NCBI GenBank assembly: GCA_012032575.1
Contig: JAAUSP010000160.1
Coordinates: 1-13,516, forward strand
Origin: Anaerolineales bacterium
Lineage (GTDB): Bacteria > Chloroflexota > Anaerolineae > 4572-78 > J111
DNA: 13,516 nucleotides
Direction: 5' to 3'
The notes below the pieces were generated by a model. It ran no database searches, was not told where the DNA came from, and saw only the letters and a list, made by a program, of their open reading frames with translations. Made by a program: the position numbers and the translations under genes. Of the stretch, positions 1 through 7,072 are shown piece after piece. Position 1 is the first letter of the stretch. Each line of letters begins with the position of its first letter.

Positions 1-27
1 GGAGGAGGAGGCGGGTAAGAAATAGAA

Positions 28-947
28 TTAAGAATAAGAAGAGGCTTTCGAGGGGGAGCGCTTGCGCCAAACCTGCCAGGTCAGAAGGAAGAAGAGCGAT
101 AGGGTGATCAGGCTCCACCAGAGCCAGCCTTCGTTTTTGAGCCAGGGGAGGAGGGCGGTGGCGAGGGCAAGGAAGGTTGGAGGGTTGGAGGGTTGGAAGG
201 TTGGAGGGTTGGAGGGTTGGAGGGTGAAATTGTTGTGCCATTCAAAGAGTAAAAGAAAAGATAAGAGAACGAGGGCGGCGAGGGGGATGTCGGCGAGGCC
301 GGTGGCGGCGGGGCGTTCGAGGCGGGGGAGGGTGGCTAAGAGGACGGTGAAACCTAAAGCGGCAGTGGGGGAGGCGAGGCGGCGGGCGGCATGATAGAAC
401 AGCAGCAGCAGGGCGGCATAAAATAAGAGGGAGATCAGATTGATGGCGGGTTCGTGGAGGCGACCCAGCCAGGTGTAAAACCAGGCTTCGACCAGAGGCA
501 AGAACAGCGGATAGTCCATGTTGGTCGGCAGGCGGGCGGGGTGGTGGTACAGATTGGGGGAGAGGGTCTGGTCCATGTAAATGGCGTTGGCTTTGCCGGC
601 CCAGTTGACCCAGGCATCCCAATCGGTCAGGGGCCGGCCCAGGCAGCGAAGGCGACGAGGGCGATTTGGAGGGAGAGGATGAGGAGAAGGGGTGACAGGG
701 TGACAAGGTGACAGGGTGACAAGGTGACGGAGGGGAGGTAGGAGAGACGAAGGGTTTTTCGGTGGAGGTAAAGCCAGAGCAGACAGCCCAGGATACTTAA
801 TCCAATGACAGATTTGGTCAGTGACAGGCCTGCCCAGAGCAGCAAGAAGACGGCCAGTGAGGTGATCCCACAGCCCAGCAGCCAGCCGGCGGCCAGTCGA
901 AGCGGCCACGAACCAGCTAAACGATGGAGCGTGAGACGATACAGCAC
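28..947 (-). CDS. GT-C family membrane glycosyltransferase, frameshifted and repeat-interrupted
   Basis: Polytopic membrane protein resembling the GT39/PMT-like GT-C glycosyltransferases, which move sugars from lipid-phosphate donors on the outer face of the membrane. The N-terminal half (hydrophobic segments encoded at about 995-640) lies in one frame. The rest, starting at a WDAWVNWAGKA motif and continuing through several membrane segments to LPWLKNEGWLWW, lies in another. Adding one base to the G run at 630-633 joins them. The first hydrophobic segment extends upstream to about 995, but no ATG, GTG or TTG lies in that frame before the GTG at 947, so the true start is unclear. Two 8-bp arrays sit inside the gene (175-225, 690-728). 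The stop at 28 lies in an AT-rich repeat-like stretch, so the C-terminus may be truncated. Last gene of a minus-strand operon. Family is fairly secure, substrate unknown. Confidence 0.6.
175..225. repeat. 8-bp tandem array inside a glycosyltransferase gene
   Basis: Six units of GGTTGGAG (one GGTTGGAA) plus a partial copy. On the coding strand it adds a Pro/Ser/Asn-rich peptide (PTFQPSNPPTF) between two membrane segments. Three units equal eight codons, hence the 8-residue peptide period; the frame is the same on both sides. Confidence 0.8.
690..728. repeat. 8-bp tandem array inside a glycosyltransferase gene
   Basis: Five copies of RGGTGACA (alternating GGGTGACA and AGGTGACA, the last one truncated). 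In the hydrophobic N-terminal frame it encodes VTLSPCHLVTLSP between membrane segments. Confidence 0.8.
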
Positions 948-994
948 GTCGCCCCACAGCCAGATGGAGAGAATCGCGCCGAGGGAGAGGAGGA

Positions 995-1035
995 GACCGC
1001 CGACCGCCGACGCCGACCCCTGACCCCTGACCCCT
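995..1035. repeat. Paired heptamer arrays at the junction of two genes
   Basis: Two GACCGCC units, one GACGCC (6 bp), then three GACCCCT units. It lies exactly where the small extracytoplasmic protein gives way to the N-terminal frame of the next glycosyltransferase. Confidence 0.75.
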
Positions 1036-1566
1036 GTCTTCGCTGCTCAATATCTGGCTGCTGCCGTCCAAGAAAATGAGATAAGTATCGGCATCGAAAG
1101 AGAGAACAGCACCGGCGACAGGCGGTTGGGCAAAGCCATCGGCTAAAATAGCCTTAGCGCCGTGTGCTTCGGCCAGGGTTAGGATGTTGGCTTCGGTCAG
1201 GTCGGTGGGCAGCCACCAGGCCGGGTAGCGATTGGCAGAGACCGGGGCGGCCCACCAGACGGGGCGCGGGTACAGGTGATAGAGTGCCCGGTGATACAAC
1301 ACGTAGGTCGGATCGCCGTAGGTGCGCGGGCTGGCGGTGAGAAGTAGCAGGCTGGTATCAGGGGCGGTGTGCTGTTCGACCCAGACCAATAAATCGTAGC
1401 TGGCGGGATAATAAGCCAGGCGGGCGGCTTCCGTGGGTTCGGCGTGGGCAAATACAACCAGTTGGCGCAAATAATCAAGCCGGGCCGGCAAGTAGTTGAG
1501 CTGGCTGATGATAACCAGCAGCAGCGCCAGTCCTGGTAACAGTTTTTTGATCACTTTCCAAAGCAA
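1000..1566 (-). CDS. Small membrane-anchored extracytoplasmic protein next to GT-C enzymes
   Basis: The TTG start at 1564-1566 is chosen because an AGGAG ribosome site (minus strand, 1575-1579) lies 8 bases upstream. One hydrophobic segment at about residues 9-22 is followed by a soluble region of about 145 residues (ASYDLLVWVEQHTAPDTSLLL, then LYPRPVWW) ending near YLIFLDGSS. This resembles the extracytoplasmic C-terminal domains found on GT-C glycosyltransferases, including that of the upstream gene at 1585-3278, but no enzyme motif is visible. The open frame physically continues to 28, but beyond about 1035 it enters a 7-bp array and then reads the next gene out of frame until 633, so the natural end is unresolved. 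It could be a stand-alone partner or the N-terminal part of a fusion. It starts 18 bases after the upstream stop, so translation is probably coupled. Confidence 0.5.
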
Positions 1567-1574
1567 GCTTTGGA

Positions 1575-1579
1575 CTCCT
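1575..1579 (-). promoter_or_regulatory. Ribosome binding site that supports a TTG start
   Basis: AGGAG on the minus strand, 8 bases before the TTG at 1566. No equally placed site precedes the nearby in-frame GTG, so this site decides the start of the small membrane-anchored protein. Confidence 0.6.
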
Positions 1580-1584
1580 ATAGC

Positions 1585-3278
1585 TTATTTTTTGAGTTCA
1601 TAAATTTGAAGCCGGCCATAGGTGGGGTCATCTATCCGGGCGATAAGGCGGGCCTGTCGTTCAGCCAGGTAGGTCCAGAAATCCTGGCCGAGTTGGTGCA
1701 GCGGATGGTCCGGCTGGGCAGTTTCGGCCAGAAAATCGAGCATGATTTGATCAAGCAGGATGATTTGGGGCGGTTTCATCTGCACGGCCTGAATAAAAGA
1801 AAACGGCTGCGAGACGTAGTTCGGATTGGTCCAGAAAATAGGAACCAGAATACTCTGATAGTTTTGATGATGGGCAGCCAGGCCCAGCCAGTAATGCTGC
1901 AAGCCCATCACCCGGCTTTGCGGCGGAAGCTGAACGGCAATCGCGTCGGTAAAGGTTTGATACGGGGTCAACTGCCGGGCCGCTGCGTGAAACCGCACTG
2001 AGGTCACGATACCTTCGGCCATGCCCGCCAGAAAAAGCAGCGCCAGAACGGGCCGCCACCAGCGTCGAGGGGTGGGCGCTTGCCAGAGGTGCAAAAACCC
2101 GGCCGCGATGACCAGCGCAAAAAGAGGCCACAACATCGCCAGATAGCTGAAGGTTTTGAAAGAGAGCAGAAAGGCAAAAAGTCCACCCACGGTGATTAAG
2201 GCAGAGACTAAATTCGGGCCGGGATGAACGTTGAACGTTGAACGCTGCTTGCGCCCTGTGGGTTGAACGTTGAACGCAGGAACCAAATCAAGCTCAGACT
2301 GCCCCCGATGAGCCAAAGCCACGCTCCCAACGACTGCTTCGCGCCGTTGAGGATGGGGTCGTACCGTTCGACTTCGTTGAGCAGATTGATCAGATAAAAG
2401 CGGCTGTCCAGCAGGCCAAAACGGTCGGCGTAGTTGCGGTTTTGCTGGACAAAGCCGCTCCAGCCGGAAACGACAAAGAGCAGCCAGGGGATCAAGGCCA
2501 GGCCAAAGCCTATCAGGGTGATGACAGCCGGCTTGACTGAATGCCCGCCTCGAAGCCACAACATAGCCAGCAGCAGCGCCGGCAGCCAAAACGCGCCGTA
2601 GACATGGCTGAGGGCAGCGAGACCAACCAAGAAACCCACTCCTAAAAAGCAATGTGATGCGTGATGCGTGGTGCGTGGTGCGTTTGGCCGGTCCCCGGTC
2701 GCCGGTCTCCGGTCTGATTTTAACTTATGCACCAAAAGGAGCAATGCGCCCAATCCAAACACCGGCACAGCGCTGTCGTAGCGAACAATGCGGGCGACAT
2801 CGGCCAGGGGGATGCCGCTGGGCAGGTGAGGAAAAGGTCCGGCGATGCGCCAGGTGGCTAAAATCGCTACGGTCAGGGTGCCGTACCAGGGTGAAAACAG
2901 TCTGGTCCCCAGCCGGTGGGTCAGGGCCAGGGTCAGCAGGATGAGCGCCAGGGGGACGAGTCGGGCCTGAAACAAGCCCAGGCCGAAGAGATGCAGCGCC
3001 CCGCCGACTAAAAGGGGAAAGAGCGGCATAAACCCAAAGTAATGCTGTTCCATGCCGTAGAAACCGGCAAAGAGGTCGGTGCCAAAGCGGCCTTCGGCCC
3101 AGAAGGTGTATCCGGGGGCGGCCTGCCAGGACTCGTCTTCGTGGATTTTAGGGAAGCGGTCGAGGTTGGTCAGTCCGACGGCCCAGAAATAAAGGAGCAA
3201 GAGCAAGGAAAGGAAGTGAGGCGTAAGGCGTGAGGCGTGAGGCGTGAGGCGTGGGACAAGTGGTGAGGTCATCGGCAA
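1585..3278 (-). CDS. GT39-like GT-C glycosyltransferase, frame broken within a heptamer array
   Basis: Large polytopic protein of about 560 residues if the frame is repaired. Frame one (3278 to about 2208) holds the N-terminal membrane segment, an acidic first-loop motif HEDESW (about residues 46-51, where GT-C enzymes keep catalytic acids), a second acidic motif RIVRYDSA (about 164-170) and further membrane segments. Frame two (about 2240 to 1585) continues with ITVGGLFAFLLSFKTFSYLAM, more membrane segments and an extracytoplasmic C-terminal domain ending IYELKK. The switch lies within the GTTGAAC array at 2223-2275 and equals one missing base (or two extra). Two more 7-bp arrays are translated: at the N-terminus (3216-3257, RLTPHASRLTPHF) and in a loop (2654-2715). 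The start is TTG at 3278 or ATG at 3272; neither has a strong ribosome site. It begins 21 bases after the radical SAM gene, consistent with one operon. Acceptor unknown. Confidence 0.72.
2223..2275. repeat. GTTGAAC heptamer array at a frame switch
   Basis: GATGAAC plus two GTTGAAC units (2223-2243), a 17-18 base spacer, then two more GTTGAAC units (2262-2275). The glycosyltransferase reading frame changes inside this array. Confidence 0.8.
2654..2715. repeat. Two adjacent heptamer arrays inside a glycosyltransferase gene
   Basis: Four units of GTGATGC/GTGGTGC (2654-2681), six bases, then four units of CCGGTCN (2688-2715). Translated on the minus strand as a polar loop RRPATGDRPNAPRTTHHASH between two hydrophobic segments, in frame on both sides. 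Confidence 0.8.
3216..3257. repeat. GTGAGGC heptamer array at a glycosyltransferase N-terminus
   Basis: Five units of GTGAGGC (one GTAAGGC) and a degenerate sixth (GTGGGAC). On the minus strand it encodes RLTPHASRLTPHF just before the first membrane segment. Confidence 0.8.
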
Positions 3279-3299
3279 TTGGTTAAAACCCTGTCACCG

Positions 3300-4358
3300 C
3301 TATCGCCCATTTTTTAGCTTCACCGTTGGCCGCAGGTTGAGCGAGCAGACACATTTCCGGCAGATCGGGTCGGTATCCATATCCAGATTTTGGCGGAAGG
3401 CGATGGCTTCAGGGCTGTTGAGCAGGTCCGGCAGCGGCGTCTGGCGGATATTGCCCAGAGCGTGATGGAAGAAGCAGGAGCGAACCGTTCCATCGGCCTC
3501 GACCACCGTCGAAACCCAGGGCGCATTGCAGCGCACCGGCGGAAAGCCGGTCAGGCCATGAAAGGCGGCGTAATAATCATAAATCCGCCGGATTTTGGCC
3601 GGCGATTCGGCGATGTAGCCGCCGGCGAAATCAGCAGAATAATTAGAGATGAGAGATTCGATGATGGTTTGCAGTTGAGGCAATTGCGCCGGTTCAAGTT
3701 TGACTTCCTCTGTCCGCTCCTCGTCCCACAATTCGGGGCGGTTGAAGGCTTCGCTGGACACGTCGGCGGGCAAAAAGCTGATGCCGTCCAGGCCGATGGT
3801 GTGGGCAGCATCAATGATGTTGGGCCAGTCGGCAAAGTTGAGCCGCTGGATCACACAGCGGGCCGAGATGGGAAATCCGGGATTGAGTGCCTTGACCGCC
3901 TCGATCCCTTCCGCCAGCTTTTGGAAGGCATTGGGAATCCGGCGAATAGCATTGTGGACCGCCTCGGAGCCGTCCAGCGAAACGATAACTTCGTCGGTTT
4001 GGCTGACCACCTGCCCGGCGTACCGGTTTAGCAGCAGGCCGGTCGAAAGGATGGTGATCTTCAGTCCCTCCGCCCGCAGCAGGTCACACAAACGGAAGAG
4101 ATTGGAATTCATCAGCGCTTCGCCCCCGGACATGACGACCCACTGCGTGCCCAGTTTTTTGAATGAGGCCAGTAAGCCCTGCACGTCGGCTTCGGTCAAC
4201 TGCTGGGTGCTGCCGTTGCCCTTCCAGATGTCGCACATAACACAGCGGCAATTGCAACTGCTGTGCGGCATCAAAATGGCGACCGGCAGGGCGTGAATTT
4301 TATGAGTTTTGAGCGTCAGGTAACGCCGAAAGGCGTTAAGTCCAAAAGTTCGAGCCAT
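3300..4358 (-). CDS. Radical SAM protein with SPASM-like C-terminal domain
   Basis: A 352-residue enzyme of normal family length starting at ATG 4358. The radical SAM cluster motif CxxxCxxC is at C35, C39 and C42 (with an additional C37), in SSCNCRCVMCDIW. The SAM-binding GGE is at about 79-81 (VVMSGGEALM), and LSTGLLLN and VSLDGSEAVHNAIR follow as in MoaA/PqqE-type barrels. The C-terminal region carries RCNAPW at about 278, SCFFHH at about 296 and CRKCVC at about 334-339, a SPASM-like set of auxiliary cluster cysteines. Known family roles include maturing peptides, modifying cofactors or carbohydrates and anaerobic enzyme activation. It is the first gene of the minus-strand operon with GT-C glycosyltransferases, so a role in making or modifying a glycan or glycolipid is inferred, not shown. 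No strong ribosome site precedes the start. Confidence 0.85.
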   Translation of the reverse strand: MARTFGLNAFRRYLTLKTHKIHALPVAILMPHSSCNCRCVMCDIWKGNGSTQQLTEADVQGLLASFKKLGTQWVVMSGGEALMNSNLFRLCDLLRAEGLKITILSTGLLLNRYAGQVVSQTDEVIVSLDGSEAVHNAIRRIPNAFQKLAEGIEAVKALNPGFPISARCVIQRLNFADWPNIIDAAHTIGLDGISFLPADVSSEAFNRPELWDEERTEEVKLEPAQLPQLQTIIESLISNYSADFAGGYIAESPAKIRRIYDYYAAFHGLTGFPPVRCNAPWVSTVVEADGTVRSCFFHHALGNIRQTPLPDLLNSPEAIAFRQNLDMDTDPICRKCVCSLNLRPTVKLKNGR

Positions 4359-4407
4359 TACAAAATGTCCACAGATTACACAGATTACACAGATTTGATA
4401 AAATAGG
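4359..4407. promoter_or_regulatory. Divergent intergenic region with a 9-bp tandem repeat
   Basis: Only 49 bases separate the divergent starts, so both promoters must lie here or within the genes. A CAGATTACA repeat (4372-4396, about 2.7 copies) fills half of it. On the plus strand TAAAAT at 4399-4404 resembles a -10 box but sits 4 bases before the ATG at 4408. If used, it would give a nearly leaderless transcript, which fits the lack of a spaced Shine-Dalgarno site. No convincing -35 was seen. Confidence 0.3.
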
Positions 4408-5619
4408 ATGATGACGAAGATAAGAAAAGCCGGCGTTTATTTTACCACGATCATTATAACAATTTGGTTTGTTACGCAAACCCTCTATCCGGCCAGTCAA
4501 GCTTTAACTCACGGGTTTGGGGCTTATTACAGCGCCGCCCGACTTCTCCAAATGGGGCAGTTCTCGGCCCAGGTTTACGACCCGGCCTATTTCCGGCCTA
4601 TTGTCAGAACCGACAGTCACCGGCAAGCCGACGATATTTACCATGCCAACCCGCCGACCACCAGTCTGATGCTGTGGCCGTTGAGCTTTGTTTCTATCGA
4701 AAACGCCCGCCTTATCTGGACCTTGAGCAATGCCCTGCTGCTTTTTGGCGGACTGGCCCTGCTGCTGTTCGCTTTTTCTCCCCGGCCCACCCTGCCGATG
4801 GCGGCGCTGCTGGCTTCGCTGGGGATGCTGTTCCAACCGGCCCTGGAAAATATTAGATTAGGCCAGGCTTACCTGTTGATTTTTGGCCTGCTTGCTCTCG
4901 CCGTCGTAGCCTGGTCGAAGTGGGGTAAAACTGCCCCACTCGGCGGGGCTGCGCTGGCTTTGGCCCTGGTTTTAAAGACAGCGGGCTGGGCGCTGCTGCC
5001 TGTTCTCTTCTGGCAAAGGCAGTGGCGGCGGCTCTGGTGGGCCGTCGGCGTGGTTGGTGTCATTCTGATAATGACGCTTCCACTTTTTCCACCACCGCTC
5101 TGGCAAAGATACGGGCAGCTTTTGAATGAAACAAGCCGTTCCGCTGCTACTTGCGCCGCCGCGTATCAAACGACGCGCAGCCTGTTGTGCCGCTTATTTG
5201 TTTTTGATTCTGTCTGGAACCAGACCCCTTTAGCTAACCTGCCCTGGCTGGCCTCGATTCTATTAATCAGCCTGGCCCTGCTGACTTTGGGTTTTATCTT
5301 GACCCTCGCCCGCCGAAATGAAACGCTGGCTCTTATAGCTGCGCTGGCCTGGGGCGTTATTTTTGCCCCGCTGGGCGAACAATATCATCACACCGTGATG
5401 CTGATTCCCCTCAGTTGGTTGATCCTGCGATGGGACCGGCTCAATTGGTTTAGCCAGGGCTGCTTGATCGCCGCAGTTTTCCTCTATATTTCGCCGCTCC
5501 CCGGTTCAAACGAGAATGGGCTACTACTGGCCTATCCCCGCTTATACGGGGCGTGGCTGACCCTTGCGGCCCTGTTTCCGAGATTAGAGATTAGAGATTC
5601 TTCTAATCTCCAATCCTGA
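4408..5619 (+). CDS. GT87-like (DUF2029) membrane glycosyltransferase
   Basis: A 403-residue polytopic protein. After a first membrane segment (about residues 10-30) comes GFGAYYSAARLLQMGQ, then VYDPAYF and YHANPPTTSLMLWPL, the arrangement typical of GT87 polyprenol-phosphate-dependent mannosyltransferases such as PimE and other DUF2029 proteins. About nine or ten hydrophobic segments follow, and a late EQYHHTVMLIPLSW motif also fits the family. The family transfers a sugar from a polyprenyl-phosphate donor on the outer face of the membrane; mannose and the acceptor are not proven here. The start is ATG 4408 or 4411; AGG directly abuts the first and no spaced ribosome site exists. The last residues (LEIRDSSNLQS) are encoded by the GATTAGA-type repeat hairpin at 5581-5615, so the natural C-terminus has probably been replaced by repeat sequence. 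Confidence 0.8.
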   Translation: MMTKIRKAGVYFTTIIITIWFVTQTLYPASQALTHGFGAYYSAARLLQMGQFSAQVYDPAYFRPIVRTDSHRQADDIYHANPPTTSLMLWPLSFVSIENARLIWTLSNALLLFGGLALLLFAFSPRPTLPMAALLASLGMLFQPALENIRLGQAYLLIFGLLALAVVAWSKWGKTAPLGGAALALALVLKTAGWALLPVLFWQRQWRRLWWAVGVVGVILIMTLPLFPPPLWQRYGQLLNETSRSAATCAAAYQTTRSLLCRLFVFDSVWNQTPLANLPWLASILLISLALLTLGFILTLARRNETLALIAALAWGVIFAPLGEQYHHTVMLIPLSWLILRWDRLNWFSQGCLIAAVFLYISPLPGSNENGLLLAYPRLYGAWLTLAALFPRLEIRDSSNLQS

Positions 5620-5775
5620 TTTACTGACAGATTTAATATCTCACCGCTGAGGACGCAGAAAACGCAGAGATTTTTAATAAACCCCTCGGCAGACTCTGCG
5701 CTCTCGGCGGTTAATTTAGGCCACAAGGTTAAATTAGTCAATCAAGCAGTCTCCAATCTCTAATCTCCAATCTCC
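5581..5775. repeat. Nested inverted repeats in a convergent intergenic region
   Basis: This covers the gene-free stretch 5620-5781 and the end of the GT87 gene. At 5589-5599 and 5605-5615 an 11-base arm pairs with one mismatch around a 5-base loop. The same GATTAGAGATT-type repeat returns in inverted orientation at 5750-5775. Inside, 5643-5659 and 5695-5711 form a second imperfect inverted repeat (14 of 17 pairs) around an AT-rich loop, with GACGCAG/ACGCAGA motifs. The stretch lies between convergent genes, so it may serve as a bidirectional terminator. The nested layout also resembles a dispersed repeat element. No gene is credible here. Confidence 0.55.
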
Positions 5776-5781
5776 CTTCTT

Positions 5782-6968
5782 TCAAACCTGCAACCCCCGC
5801 TCACCCACCGAAGATTTCCTCACCCGCTCGATCAAGGCCTGGGATAATAACTTTTCAGTTCCATCCACCGTCACCGAACCAAACCGAGTTCTGGCAGCCT
5901 CGAACACCGGCTGCATCCGGGGGGAACCGACGGCAGGTTGGCCCGCCAGCAGCACCAGTTCGATCCGGGCGCGGGTCAGGTCGAGCAGGCGAGCAAATGG
6001 GTCTGTCCCTGCCGGAGGTGGCAGCAAAACCAAATCGGCGGGACCGCCTGGAACGATCCGGCCTCGCCCGCCCTCTCGCAGCCGCAAAAGCCGGGCTGCG
6101 TCTAAGGTGACGGAGCGAAACAAAGCCTGGGGTGAAAGCTGGCCCGTTTGATGCGCCGCCCGCAGTTCCGCCAACAGGTCAAATTCGCCGCTCAGACGGG
6201 AGTCGCTACCCAGAGCCAGTTTGCCCGCCTGAGATAGTTCCTGCACCCGGGCAGACTGCCCGAACATAAAAGGTTCGAGCCGGGGCACCAGATCAAGCCT
6301 CCGCCTCGCTCAATCAGTGTTTGTCTTTGCTGAGACGTTAGCCCTACCCCATGCACCAGAACAGTATTCTGCTGAACCAAACCCAGCCGGTCCAACTGCT
6401 CAAACTCGGCCTGAGACTCGGCCTCCGCCTCAATCCCCTCGGCCAGATGAATTATCCAGGGATCGCCGGCTTTGGTGCGGCGGTAGCTGGTCACAGGGTC
6501 TTCACCCCGAAACAGGGAATGGCAAAACCCGTAGTTTTTGACTATACGCACCGGAAAATTCCGCCGCAGCGATGGGTGCAACGGGTTGTGATGACAAACG
6601 GTGGTCACACCGCTGAGTAAATTTTTCAAAGCGCTGACCAGCAGGCGGTCGGCCAGAGGTTGGCGACGCGGTTCGGTCAGGTCAGGCTCGGTTTCAAAAC
6701 GGGCCTCGATATCTTCAATCCACTGGCGCGAATGGGTGTAACAGGCCCGATATTTGAGACGTTTGAACGTATTCAATTCCAGATGGTCATGGGCATTGAT
6801 CAAGCCGGGAATCAACAGCCCGCCGTTGCCATCAATGACTCGATCTCTGGGCCGGGGCGGTTCATCAAGCGCGGTAATCTTATCGCCCTGAAGCCGCAGC
6901 GAGCCGTGATGATAACCGGCGGCAGTCATTATTGTAACATTTTTAAAGTACAAGGATTGTGCGAACAT
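5782..6968 (-). CDS. Metal-dependent amidohydrolase (ATZ/TRZ or deaminase type), frameshifted
   Basis: About 395 residues once the frame is repaired, the usual length for this superfamily. N-terminal part (6968 to about 6270): small beta domain, then GLINAHDHLE with the metal-binding HxH at H60/H62, IIHLAEGIEAE with H174 and E177, VLVHGVGL with H206, and GLIWCPGSNL. The other frame continues at once with FMFGQSARV, the metal/catalytic aspartate in LALGSDSRL (about D256) and a closing beta domain (GRGRIVPGGPADLVLL). The parts join perfectly if one A is added to the run at 6268-6271 (one T on the coding strand). Such enzymes are cytoplasmic hydrolases or deaminases of cyclic C-N bonds in nucleobases, triazines or related rings; the substrate cannot be told. 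The start at ATG 6968 has no clear ribosome site. Stand-alone gene, divergent from the LysM gene. Confidence 0.75.
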
Positions 6969-7072
6969 GTCAGTATAATAATAGAGGCAAATCTCTATCC
7001 TTTTTTATATCTTTACCCTGCCCCTTGACCTTATTTTTATGCTATGCTAATCATCAGAAAGGAGCACGCATC
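6969..7072. promoter_or_regulatory. AT-rich divergent promoter region of amidohydrolase and LysM genes
   Basis: A 104-base AT-rich spacer between divergent starts. It holds TATAAT on the plus strand at 6974-6979 without a recognisable -35, and TTGACC at 7025-7030 followed 17 bases later by the weak -10 candidate TAATCA (7048-7053). On the minus strand a TATAAA-like stretch lies near 7003-7010. These are candidates only. Confidence 0.3.
7056..7064 (+). promoter_or_regulatory. Strong ribosome binding site fixing the LysM gene start
   Basis: AGAAAGGAG lies 8 bases before ATG 7073. The open frame extends upstream to 6959, but this site and the signal peptide that begins right after ATG 7073 make 7073 the clear start. 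Confidence 0.8.

Noticed and set aside
242..706. 154-codon minus-strand open frame overlapping the last glycosyltransferase
   Set aside because: Pro/Arg-rich out-of-frame reading of the glycosyltransferase without hydrophobic segments; it continues neither real frame.
1570..2001. 143-codon plus-strand open frame
   Set aside because: Antisense to the C-terminal domain of the large glycosyltransferase, with no supporting motif.
2654..2715. CRISPR-like array
   Set aside because: Units are 7 bp and directly adjacent with no spacers of CRISPR size; no cas genes are present.
3390..4031. 213-codon plus-strand open frame
   Set aside because: Antisense to the radical SAM/SPASM gene, whose cluster cysteines and length are clearly real.
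5532..5741. 69-codon minus-strand open frame in the repeat-rich region
   Set aside because: Its peptide is a translation of the palindromic and tandem repeats and of antisense GT87 sequence; repeats of this kind commonly produce false small genes.
6959..7072. Upstream extension of the LysM protein start
   Set aside because: The extension has no ribosome site and would bury the signal peptide; ATG 7073 has a strong site at the right distance.
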